A stretch of DNA of 64,000 bases, from positions 992,001 to 1,056,000 of the forward strand of contig JARGXX010000006.1 in NCBI GenBank assembly GCA_030374765.1, written 5' to 3'. This DNA is from Agarophyton chilense. Taxonomy: Eukaryota > Rhodophyta > Florideophyceae > Gracilariales > Gracilariaceae. Both the position numbers and the translations under genes were made by a program. Shown one piece after another: positions 54,771 through 64,000 of the stretch (positions are counted from its first letter, which is position 1; each line of letters starts with the position of its first letter). The notes beneath the pieces were generated by a model that was given only the letters and a program-made list of their open reading frames with translations, made no database searches and was not told where the DNA came from.

Positions 54771-55146
54771 GCTATTGTTAACGGTAGAACGGTAGCTTTC
54801 TACATTATTGCGAAAAAACATTTAAATATCAATGCACAATAATCGTTCACTTCGTATTCTATATAGAGTTTAAATACTGTTTTGCAGCGTAAGTGTGTCA
54901 TTTTCCCATTCCAAACGATCCGGTAACGAATTAGCTTTTACGGAATTGCGTGAAGGTTCCCCATTATTTTCTGTAGCCCGGGGAGAAGTATGAGCAATAT
55001 TACCGAGAGTTGTACGACGCTGTCTTGACTGAAACTGAAACCTTCTAGAAATCCGCTTTGGCTCTTTAGAATTTCCAATAGAATAATTTCGAGCTCTGTA
55101 TACTGGTAAAAAATCCATATCCGATACACGTACTAGATTTTTAGGA

Positions 55147-56050
55147 CATGAAAACTCGTTATTCCCAAAATAAATTTAAAGAATTTCCTAAATTCTGCCG
55201 GTCCCTCCTCCATTGACGACCAAAACTTTGCCACCAGCAGTGAAGCCGGCCAAAAAGTTTCTAAGATAACCCGGTCAGTAGAAATGTTAGCATTTTGCAC
55301 ATGATCATTATGAGACGAAAACCCGTTGGGTGGTTTTATGTTCAGAAAAGTTGCTCTCTTTCTAGAATTGTCTCCTGTATATCCCTCAGCCAGTAATAAT
55401 CCCCATTGAATCAGATGTATTTATGATGTATATGCGCCATCCGAAATTTCAAGGCCATTATTTCCCTTTGCCCAACTCCTTTTATGAAAATTAGTATTCT
55501 CATCAAATATATTCAAATGAGAAGTTGAGGCAGGAAATGATTCAGAACAATAAACTGCAAACCCACACAAAAGAACGGAGACTTCAATCTTGTCCCGATA
55601 TAGTTTTTGCTTCCCGCTAAAATATTTTTCAGCTTCTTCTTGTGTACCCAAGGGGCGATCAGAGTGCAAAAACTCCCATCTGTTGTATACCTAGCAGAAC
55701 AAAAGTTTGTGAACAATTTGTCTACTTCATTTAAATATTACATGGAGAATACGGAATCGATTTCCATAACATCTTTGACAAAAAAAATCCTGGTGAAACC
55801 ATTCAATAAAATTGGTCACCGCACGCTACACAATGCCAGGTTTGACCTCAAATAATTGAGCTAATGAATCTCCCGTACCGCAGACTTTGCAGACAAAGAG
55901 AGTCATACAAAATACATCGAACAAAAAAATTGTGTGTTTTCACGAAAACCGTTATTTCAAGATATATTAATAAATCTTTTGATCGCATAAGAAGCTCAGT
56001 AATTCGGCATGGGAAAAATTGGTTATTTTTAGAATTTTCTGTGATTGCTG
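55147..56050 (-). pseudogene. DDE_Tnp_4-type (Harbinger-like) transposase relic
   Basis: Minus-strand remnant. The helix-turn-helix region near 55800-55900 reads GDSLAQLFEVKPGIV, then RAVTNFIEWFHQDF, the SLxxLFGVKPSTFxRxVxxF pattern. The core at 55421-55720 has EKYFSGKQKLYRDKIEVSVL, then FAVYCSESFPASTSHLNIF. After a stop it continues at 55147-55420 with WGLLLAEGYTGDN, where the family has DKGYQG (Asp replaced by Glu here). STDRVILETFWPASLL keeps the VENYFGR-position Glu. ILGITSFHV marks the usual C-terminus. Several stops and frame changes make it a dead DNA transposon. Confidence 0.75.
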
Positions 56051-56959
56051 GCCATTATTATAAATCATAGATGATATGGGAGGAGGGAGTTTCGTCATCG
56101 CTTTCAACACATATGGTGCAGGAGTGCGAGTTGAGGTTTTGTCCTACTGCGTCTCGTAGTCAATGACTAAACTAATTGCGTTGTTTGCGGCGTTAATGTT
56201 CATGATGAGAGTTTTAGGGAAATAGGAAGGTGTTGAACCATTTTTTTGGAACTGATTTTGGGTTTTTTCTTTTCCATAAATAATCCAAAGGTTTTTTACC
56301 TATCTAGAGAATATGCAGTTTTCTACAGATACATATAACTATATAAATTGCAACTGAAAATGGCGTATACATATTTGTTTTCTATGTTCCGTATCTGAGT
56401 GTAAAAAACAATCAGATGCACTGAGTTCTTCATTGACATTATATGACATATTATGTCTTTGTCCTGGTTATAGAATGTTTCCAGCATGTCGATGACTCAT
56501 CATGAGTACAGTTCAAATTTTTATTGAACGCATATGTAGTCGTCCGTAAATCTATTGCCATGAAGTTTATGGGAGTTGTACCATGCCGAATATTGAATAT
56601 AAAGCGGAATAGACCATTTTAATACATTTTCTAGCACTGGTATTATGAGTCATGTTCAATGAGCAAAGTACCTTCCGGCCTTTTTTGAAATAAAAGTTAT
56701 GGCTGCTTTTGTCAAAACCCTCGAAAAGATGCCAGAAATCATTGCTTTAGGTCTTTTCTTTCGGCGGTTTGGTCGAGCAAGCTCAAGATCTTTTATTCTT
56801 GGGAACGTTAGGTGACAGGCCAGAGACTCAGCCATTGTCGTGTAGATCGCATAGCGTACAGCACACAGCACACTCCAGAAGAGAGTGCTACTCCCATCCC
56901 CAATAAACATGATCGCAAGCATGTTCGCTCTCTAGACACAGCATCATGATGTCCATTCT

Positions 56960-57481
56960 TTGGGAACGAAAGGGGACTCAAGTTATTGACCTCGAAGGCT
57001 TGTCGGTTGCATTGTGATCCGAGTCGATATGCAGAAGCGACACACGAATGTAATAAGACAGACAAGTAGCTGCGAAATGTTTGCAGCGAAGAAGAAGTGG
57101 TACAGAAAAAGATCTTTCTTCGTGCAGAGCACCAAGAGTAACCATCGAGTCCGTGAAGAACAAAACCTGAGCGTTGTTTAAGCAGGTTTTGACAATCCAA
57201 CTAAGGGCTAGTACGGCAGTTGAGGCCTCGAGGTTATTTATGTGCTCCTTTTTTCTCCATTAATGGACCAGTACCGTCTCCCAGTGGATATCAGCGTATA
57301 TTTTGCGTGCCTTGATTGTGGCCTCGCAGGTGCCCTCATCGATATATTTGTACAGCTGTGCATAGTGCCAAACGCGTTCTGCAGATTGTACCCAAACATG
57401 TGCAAGGAGGACAGCTCCTGCTGTCAGAGATGCATCAAAAGTTATAAGTAGGTCAGATAGGAGTAACGAAGGCTGTGCCAC
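56960..57481 (-). pseudogene. DIRS-like RNase H
   Basis: LITFDASLTAGAVLLAHVW carries the first catalytic Asp region. VLFFTDSMVTLGALHEERSF carries the TDS Asp. The end reads LLHIDSDHNATDKPSRS, matching the WVPSExNPADxPSR signature that closes RNase H in such elements. It is followed at 56656-56922 by a basic segment (RPNRRKKRPKAMISGIFSRV) of unknown role. Confidence 0.72.
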
Positions 57482-57499
57482 AGCCTACGGTAGAAGTGT

Positions 57500-58670
57500 G
57501 ACGAGAAAACAACCTTCTCTCCTGTTCTGCTTTGATATTGTTCTCATCTGCGTCTCAGAGTCCACATGTGTCTTGAACACAGTGTTTAAACAGGACAGGA
57601 GAGATCTGTTCAAGAGAGAGGGCCACACCAACTTCCCGATGATGCTTTCCAATTCGCTTAATGCAATAGTTTGAGATACGAATAGTGTTTCAAGAGAAGA
57701 TTGTAACTTCGTGAGCTTCGCGGGTTGTTGATAGATCCTGTTCTCCTCGACGTTCCAGACTCATCCGATGAAATGTAGTTCATCAGTAACGACTACTTCA
57801 ATAGGACATGACTTCGACTCTTTGATCGGTAGCTTCGAAGCAGTAAACACTGTTCTCATAATTCGATGGAGCGTGATGAGACTCTCCGGATTCCATTGAC
57901 AGGTGACGATAGAAATATTATCAATTATATGAAGAAGAAGGGCATCGTTCTTTGACACAATAAAAGGGGAATTTTATTTGGCGAAAGGCGTTAGGGTCAC
58001 GTGTCGGCTGGGTTGCCGTCTCGATTGACGAAAAATTAAAAAAAGATTTTTGAAGTAAACGCCCGGCAAACGTGTGACTGATGTGGACTGATCATTTAAA
58101 TCCCATCGGAACGGATGCTTGACTTGGGCGGAGAACATCTTCAATATTCAGTTCTACCTGGTAATGAGCTTCGATTTCAGCTCTCAGCTTGGAGATCTGC
58201 TTCCAGCTGGTTGGGGGTAGTGGAAACAGTTTTGATAGCGATGGTGGTAGGGTAATGTTATGAAACATGTTCGCCTCATCAAAGTAGACTGCTGATAAGT
58301 TTCCATTCGTACGGATACATTCGAAGAGCCTAGGGTCTGGGAGGGGCGTATGCGGAGGATGTGGAAGGAGTTCGTTCTGAACTCTTGGCCATGATATCAA
58401 TCTATCTTGATCAGGCGATTTGGTAACCGAAAAGAGTGTCATTTGTATAGCAGTCGCCAGTGTAGAGTATGATTCGGGCTCTTGACGTACAACCGACAAA
58501 GTTAACATCTTGAACTTCTGTAACCGTTCGAGGAGAAGCACATACTGAGACGTAGACGCATGCAGAATAGGGCTTGGCAACGATGCACGACGTTGAGCAG
58601 CGTTTGTGTCAGTGAAGAGTTTTTCCTCCAGTATGCGCTGAAAGGCTGATTCTGTTTCGAGAGGGAACAA
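57500..58670 (-). pseudogene. DIRS-like reverse transcriptase
   Basis: The fingers region reads MTLFSVTKSPDQDRLISWPR, then QNELLPHPPHTPLPDPRLFE, a pattern (RLIxWPRxQNExxPxPPxxxLPDP) known from algal DIRS-like RTs. SLSKLFPLPP and ASVPMGFK correspond to the palm LPxGF. LLHIIDNISIVTCQWNPES occupies the catalytic YxDD position. LPIKESKSCPIEVVVTDELHF and LSELESIIGKLVWPSLL form the thumb. It leads directly into RNase H. Confidence 0.72.
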
Positions 58671-59237
58671 GTTCTGAATGGTTAATGGAAGCCTAGATAT
58701 CCACTGTTGACAGTCGTTTGGATTCGAGGACTGTTTAGGGGCAGGAAGGTCAATACGTTGCGAAACAATGCGCTTGAATATGCCACGAGCAAATGCTGTA
58801 TGCGGGTTTTTGAAAAGAAGATAGAAGCCCTCTGCAAAAACTATAGAAGATGTGAAGATGTAGTTTGGATTTGATTCACTGGTTCGATCAGCAGGCGTGG
58901 ACTTTGGCAGGGGCAGAAGCGTATACGGTGGTCTGTCCTGGGTGTGGCCGAACTTTGCTTCCGTCCGCCGTATTCATTGCGAGATTTTCCGAGGAGGGAC
59001 CAAAATAGAGATGTGATAGGGCGTGTATCACTGGTTGACACGAGATGAGAAAGGATCATTGGAACGAATATGCGGTATCGGGAATGAGGGGTAAGAGCGA
59101 TGGTCTGAACTCAGTTCCGAGTGGTGCGATCCTTGTTGCATTGTCCAGGTTCGGTTTGTCTGGACTGACGTTACGGGTGCGCTGGGCGCTGCTTTGATCT
59201 CGCGTCCTGTGTGGCTTTGATAGCAGTGATCCGTTTC

Positions 59238-60499
59238 TTATGCATCGAAATTTTTCTTGTGACAGTCTCCTACAGGGTGTGTGCCCTGACTGTTCCTTGG
59301 GGAACAGTTTCCAATATTTGAACTACTTCCTCCCATGCATCTCTTCTGTCGTTCAGCATTCCGGTGGAAAGTGCTTCTTCTACGTGAAGGATGGCGTAGA
59401 GGCGTCGCAGTGCAACTTCCAGGGATGGTTAGAGCTCTAGAGAGATCTTTGGAGATTCGTGAGTAAGCATCTCGAGATGAACGATGCGTCCAAGAGTGAT
59501 CGCTTCCAGTTCTGGGGCCATTGGCTGCCCGGTTTCCGTGCGCTTCCAATGCTGGAAGTGATTCTGCAAGAAAGTTGGAATATCGGTTCCGCAACAGGTA
59601 AGTAGGGAGAATACTGCAGGTCCCATTAGCTCCTGCACCTTGAGAGTGGTGGAGGTTATCCCGTTTCCCGGGTCATGATTGAGAGCAGCGTTATGGGAAG
59701 ATGTCAGACCAAAGGAAAAGCTCTTGGGGGTTATGACTTGCTTCCTTTTCTTGGGGCGCGCTTCATCCTCGTCGTCAGATGAGTCCAAGGTGCTTCGAGT
59801 GTGCTAAGGTTGTGGTTGGTGAGAGTGGAGCGCCAGGAGACCGGGAACGGGGTTGGGGGCTAAGTGAGTGGCTCGGTGTGTTGTGACATTTAGTCCATGG
59901 GCGCGCTGCACAGACGACAGGGGATGCACTTGGCGGTAGGCTCCAAAAAGCCAAGAGATAGCGATTAATGCTGCTTCAAAGGGGTTGGCTTCCGGGATTT
60001 ACCAAGGCTCCAGACTGCTATCGATGTTTATGGCCGAGTTCATTAGCTTCCGTAGATGTTGCGGATCGTCTTGAGCAGGTTCTAGGACATCTGAAGGTGT
60101 AAGCTTCATTAACTTCTCAAGATTCGTACTGTCTTCAGAACTGAGGAATGTCAGGTTTGGGATTTCGATGTCACGAAGTCTAAATATGTCAGCAACAAGC
60201 TGTTCCTTGGACGGGAATGGTCCAAGGCTCGTTCGAATACTGGCAGGCGCTGGTTGGGATATGGAGTGCAGTTGTGCTGTTGAGAAGTTCGATAGAAAGA
60301 AAACGGGATTATGGGATCGCAGGTTTCCGTAGTTGGGGAGGGGGAACGGGGAGGCTGTCGGAGGGTCATCATGTACTCGAACAGCTTGACTCGCGAGCAT
60401 GAGCGGTGGTGCAGCATCAAGAGCAGTCTCACTAGTCTGCTGGTTGGTATTTTTGGCAATATGCGGTGACGGTGCGGCCTGCTGAATCTGCGAATTCAC
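59238..60499 (-). pseudogene. Gag-like region of the DIRS-like element
   Basis: Three overlapping frames (59999-60499, 59429-59788, 59238-59594). The first is Pro/Ser-rich with FPSKEQLVADIFRLRDIEIP. The second begins acidic then basic (DSSDDEDEARPKKRKQVI, a nuclear-signal-like KKRK) and continues LKVQELMGPAVFSLLTCCGT. The assignment as gag rests on its position before RT and its composition, not on a recognised motif. Confidence 0.4.
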
Positions 60500-60684
60500 T
60501 TTGGTTTCTATCTTGCGCAGGAGTGTGATTGAAGTTCTTGATCTACCAAACGGTAAGTGGTTCGAATGGGACAGTGTATGAAGAGTTTAAATAGTGTCAG
60601 AAAGGGAAGACGGATGAGTTTGTTTCTGCCGGATGTACCTGTTGTTCTTACCGTTGGAGCAATTCACGGAGTAGTAGAAGCTAG

Positions 60685-61600
60685 TCAAGTGAGATGGGAG
60701 GCAGAATATAGTGCGCCGTGCTGAACGGACACTGAAATGCGGTTCGGAAAGTCGTTCAGTGATCGAGTGCTTCTTCGGATGTGGTTCTGCTGATCGGTAG
60801 ATATTACAAGGTTCATGATCCAAGACTTTCCATTGTCGAGGTAGTAGCGCAGGGATTTCAGAGACGTCCAGCGCCCATTGATTACAATTTGCTCTACAGG
60901 GAAACCTCTAATGTAATCTTCGGTGGCCTTGTTGATTTGCGCGGAGTGGGTGGTGGACTTTGCCTTACAGATCTTGAAGGAGGAGGCAGCATTCTTGATG
61001 GCTTTCTCGTAGGCATTGTATCGCAGCGTTGGGGAGAACCGGATCTGCAAAGGGTTTGCTAGGCCATAAGACGTTAAGAATTTGATAATATCAGCATCAC
61101 GAATCGGATCAAACTGCAGACGACCCGTTTTACTTGACGTTTTCGCATCGCGAATGTTTACGCCTGCTACTTCTGATCCATAAGCGGATAGTCGAACGTC
61201 TCCAGGAAGTGTGATCTCTTCCCAAATTAACTTCAGAGCTGCGGATACGTGCAGGTAGGCGCCATGCGTTATTAATAAAACAGCAGCAGTTTCACAGTTG
61301 TTCTCATTTAGAAAGAACCATGAGAACGCCATGGTCATTTGCTTTGAAAGGGGTGCAGAAGAACAGGATGGCTTCATGTGCTTCCATCCCGATAAGCATC
61401 TGCGAGACAGTGACAATTCGTGCTTAAGAGATGGAAGCATTAAGAGTAACATGCAGATTAGGTTGGCCATTTCCTGTCGCTTCCCGGGCCTGGGATCGTT
61501 CATGAACTCCTCTTGGATGTAAATAGAGATTCCTTGATCAAAACTCTGGTTTATCTCGCCCCCTGTGCTTAAAGAGCCAAGAAATCTATCTAGCGCAATC
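60685..61600 (-). pseudogene. Tyrosine recombinase of the DIRS-like element
   Basis: The main frame is 60685-61503, with plausible extension to about 61600 (FLALSTGGEINQSFDQGISI). The core-binding part reads MLPSLKHELSLSRRCLSGW. Catalytic-domain landmarks are LLITHGAYLHVSAALKLIW, GVNIRDAKTSSKTGRLQFDP (beta-strand Lys region), then STTHSAQINKATEDYIRGFP, VINGRWTSLKSLRYY. These are the HxxR, GRW and Tyr regions of the family. It would join circular cDNA to the genome without target duplication. It lies upstream of the gag-like and RT parts. Confidence 0.72.
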
Positions 61601-61609
61601 TCATACTAA

Positions 61610-62230
61610 TGTTGCGTTGAGGGATTGATTGTAGTTGCAACCAGCGGATTTTCTTCAAAGAAATGGTATCCACGAACAAGAAATGAACAATCCGTTGTGG
61701 TTATGATAAAGGGTGCAGTGGCAAGGGAAAGCAGGGACGAGTAACCGATTTCTGCGCTTGAATCGGGTTGTTGGCAAGTAGCAAGAGTCGCCTTTTGGCC
61801 GGTGTGATGAAGGAGTTGAGTTGTTGGAGACAAACAGGTACGATGTGGACTGTTCTGATAGGAACGCAGCATAGAGGTGGCGCATGGAGATAGGTTTGTT
61901 CTTGGTCCATTCATAATAAAAACAACAGAGGTAGAACAAACAAAGCCAAAGATCGGCTGCCCAAGATCCGATGTGTCGACTTCTCGGCGTGGCCAACTTG
62001 CGATCCTGAACAAGCCGACGGCGGATTCTTGGGCCAGCTAGTATCCGAATCGCATAAATAAATATACTTCCACGGCGCGCTCGAAAAGCCAGTAATTGAA
62101 GACGACAACGTATTTTACAGCTTGTTAATCGAGGCCTTAGCTTGAAAGATATGAAAGATTCTACGCTGTAAAAGAACACTTTCCGCAGGCAAACTCAATG
62201 CCTAAGGCTCCAGACGAAAAATATCTCACT
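61610..62230. other. Unassigned spacer
   Basis: Overlapping minus-strand frames (for example 61655-62179) have Ser/Leu/Arg-rich translations without recognisable motifs. This could be leader or terminal sequence of the DIRS-like element. Confidence 0.3.
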
Positions 62231-62231
62231 C

Positions 62232-63290
62232 TCAAACTCTACCGTTGCCAGCATAATACCGGTCTGAGATATCAGCAGTTAAATAAGCCTTACTGTTACC
62301 ATCCCTGGCAGAATAAACCTCCTCTGAAGGTGCCCGAGACAGTTTGTAGAAATTCATGTGCCCTTTGTTATTGAAAGAGTTCTTAATATCATGAATTGTA
62401 ACTCCCCGTTTTAATAGAGAGATCTTTTTTGATGCAGTCGAGTTATAGAGCTCCTGAACTTGCACCATTCCCGGGCATTCAGCGATCAAACTGAGGCAAA
62501 TCATTTTCGAAATCTTTAAACCGGAAGAAATAGTAAAACATTTAGCAAGGTACAACTTCCAGTTTGTCCAATTCACTTCTGTTCGTGTCACACAGGTTGT
62601 GCCACGAGAACTATCTTCTGCAAACTCTATCATCTCCGCTGGTACGTCGACATTAGATCTCTTCAACCGTCGTTTGACGTCATCAGACCCCCCGTCACAA
62701 ACATTTCTGGTGTGACCGGCGATTTAAAAAAAATCAGCCTTATTCTACCTACAAGACCCAACACAACTCCCCAACAAAAAGACCACAGTAAAGAACAGTT
62801 CTTATTCTTCCCGGCGCAATTATCCGCGCAGAGTTTCAATTTATTTGAAAGAACTCGTCGGTTTCCCGGGACGCTTTAGATACTTGATAACCAGCGATAA
62901 CATAGAAAGAACAGCATTGGCAGTATTTTTGTCTGGCCGAAACCTTTCCGTCAGCCGAGAGCTGAAGGTAAGAGATATATTACTTCTTTCCATACAAAAT
63001 AGATCCACCTTGAGCCCTGTGATGAAGTGTAGTTGTCCTGGTTTCTCTATCAAATGGGGAAGCATTACTTTTTCCGCAGCATAAAAAATCAGGTGTAATA
63101 TCCCATTATCTGCGGAACCGGAACTTTCTGACCAGCATGTTTTGTAGTATTGAAACTCATTAAGTACCTCTTGTCTATGCTTAACGAGGTGAGCAGTAGC
63201 GTTTACTGCTCTTATGTCATGAGCATCACATTGTCGAATATTATTTTTCAAGGTAGTGCAGACATCACATAGGTCGCTGCCTGAGGCCAT
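62232..63290 (-). pseudogene. Transposase-like protein relic (DxCxxC family)
   Basis: Two minus-strand parts. 62841-63290 starts MASGSDLCDVCTTLKNNIRQ, then NATAHLVKHRQEVLNEFQYY, and later LHLIFYAAEKVMLPHLIEKP with GQLHFITGLKVDLFCMERSN. I know this pattern from repeat-associated proteins of cnidarians, arthropods and protists (SDxCxxCxxL..., HxSFDxAQxVxLPxxPxQPGPxYF). 62232-62666 matches their C-terminal part (VNWTNWKLYL, ECPGMVQVQELYN, ISLLKRGVTI). The gap of about 175 nt is too short for the conserved HxDNCxGQNKNN core, so an internal deletion is likely. The class of the parent transposon is uncertain. Confidence 0.5.
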
Positions 63291-63624
63291 GATCCTCGAT
63301 GTAGAAATCAGTTCCCTCTAATATCGACAAAACACGCAATATGCCAGTGCACCAGCTGCAGGCTGCCTCGTGGGGAAAAGGCTCATATACCCATCGCCTA
63401 TTGATTTTCATTGAGGAATTTATATTTCATGTATACCCATACGAGTCTAAAAGCTGCGCAAAAGGCGAAGAAGAGCCATGTAAGCTGATTCACGGCCATG
63501 GGAACACTACAAGATGTGCTGCGCTGCAAAAACGTTGGAGAAAGAAGTGCAAAATAATTTCCTTAGTTTTTTGAATGCCAAGTGGCGCGGCCGCTCGTTT
63601 TCTCTTTTAAAGGGTTGGTAAAGT

Positions 63625-63742
63625 CTGTTTCAAAATCATATCCCTCGCGCAAATTTTCCAAAAATCGACGTTTTGGCTACAGTAAAACTAACAAAATCAG
63701 TGTGAAAAAATTTTCAAGTAAAAAAACTGTTTCAAAATCATA
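63625..63742. repeat. Direct repeat pair beside the Tc1 transposase (possible IR/DR terminus)
   Basis: The 16-mer CTGTTTCAAAATCATA occurs exactly at 63625-63640 and 63727-63742, a period of 102 bp. It lies just downstream of the Tc1 transposase stop. Some Tc1 elements carry two transposase-binding direct repeats in each terminal inverted repeat; this arrangement would fit. Confidence 0.5.
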
Positions 63743-63776
63743 ACCTTTATTGCATCCTTTTTATTCTAACGCGAGT

Positions 63777-64000
63777 TCAGTAGTTTATTTTTGCTCCTTT
63801 AGCCTGTATAACACTTATACAACGCTTTGGCATTGATTCTATAAAAGGATTGATAGCATTACAGTCAATCTTTTCCCAGCAATCTTTGATACAATTTTTC
63901 AGATCAAAAACTGTATCAAATTGCCTTCCTTGCCCATAAACCATTCGGGCCAACATTCCCCAAATGTTTTCGATAGGGTTGAGGTCAGGAGAGCGCGCAG
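63777..64000 (-). pseudogene. Tc1/mariner transposase, C-terminal part (runs off the window)
   Basis: The minus strand reads ARSPDLNPIENIWGMLARMV, then YGQGRQFDTVFDLKNCIKDC, WEKIDCNAINPFIESMPKRC, ISVIQAKGAKINY, then TGA at 63777-63779. SPDLNPIENIW is the diagnostic Tc1 block containing the third catalytic acidic residue (Glu). The visible 73 codons are unbroken. The 5' part lies beyond position 64000. The element may be young. Confidence 0.92.

Larger units (their letters stand above)
56650..61600 (-). mobile_element. DIRS-like tyrosine-recombinase retroelement (fossil)
   Basis: All recognisable parts lie on the minus strand. In that sense the order is: tyrosine recombinase (about 61.6-60.69 kb), a gag-like pair of frames (60.5-59.24 kb), reverse transcriptase (58.67-57.5 kb), RNase H (57.48-56.97 kb) and a basic tail (to 56.65 kb). 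RT plus tyrosine recombinase, with no DDE integrase and no LTRs, is the hallmark of DIRS/Ngaro-type elements. The characteristic split or inverted terminal repeats were not found by eye. The element is broken, perhaps five to ten times, and moderately old. Confidence 0.72.

Noticed and set aside
1-64000. CRISPR arrays, rRNA genes, bacterial operons or phage modules
   Set aside because: No regularly spaced repeats, no rRNA-like blocks and no prokaryotic gene organisation were seen. The elements are eukaryotic in type.

Overview
This is repeat-dense eukaryotic DNA. There are no operons, Shine-Dalgarno-led genes or phage modules, and almost every recognisable protein comes from a retrotransposon or DNA transposon. 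Only two genes look like intact host genes. Both are intronless, sit in a CpG-rich island at 11.0-15.5 kb, and encode tandem secreted FG-GAP/ASPIC-UnbV (CRTAC1-like) proteins. A small intron-poor gene island between large LTR-element tracts is what I would expect of a florideophyte red alga such as Chondrus. That is inference: several transposase families seen here also occur in oomycetes, fungi and cnidarians, and nothing in the window fixes the species.

Layout. 0-7 kb: two old Ty1/copia fossils meet tail to tail, one on the + strand (about 480-2790) and one on the - strand (about 2800-6470). 7073-7564 is a solo LTR flanked by ATATG duplications. 7.6-10.6 kb is AT-rich and has no recognisable gene. 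11.07-15.19 kb holds the two host genes. 16118-31515 is a copia element with 197-bp LTRs. Its gag is split by a Ty3/gypsy chromovirus-like element (gypsy-1, 16858-27401, 885-bp LTRs, CTCGC target duplication). 31713-32283 is a diverged relative of the 7-kb solo LTR. From 32.8 kb a plus-strand locus of unknown function (locus U) begins. It is split at 33627/45808 by a second, older gypsy element (gypsy-2, 33628-45807), which itself carries a nested solo LTR (42042-42835, GTATT duplication). Locus U resumes at 45.8-47.1 kb and is followed by closely packed small plus-strand ORFs to 49.5 kb. 49.9-64 kb is a transposon graveyard: a fold-back repeat, three transposase relics (51.6, 53.5 and 55-56 kb), a DIRS-like tyrosine-recombinase retroelement (56.65-61.6 kb), a further transposase-like relic (62.2-63.3 kb), and the end of a Tc1 transposase running off the right edge.

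The most interesting signal is a protein family I do not recognise. It is encoded antisense to pol in the 3' region of gypsy-2. A clear relative forms locus U, the very locus gypsy-2 has split. Gypsy-1 carries an antisense coding region at the same place, with weaker similarity. Next in interest are the DIRS-like element, in which the recombinase lies upstream of the gag-like and RT-RNase H parts, and the internal copies of the polypurine tract in both gypsy elements.

All family calls rest on reading motifs by eye. Divergences are hand estimates and no database search was possible.
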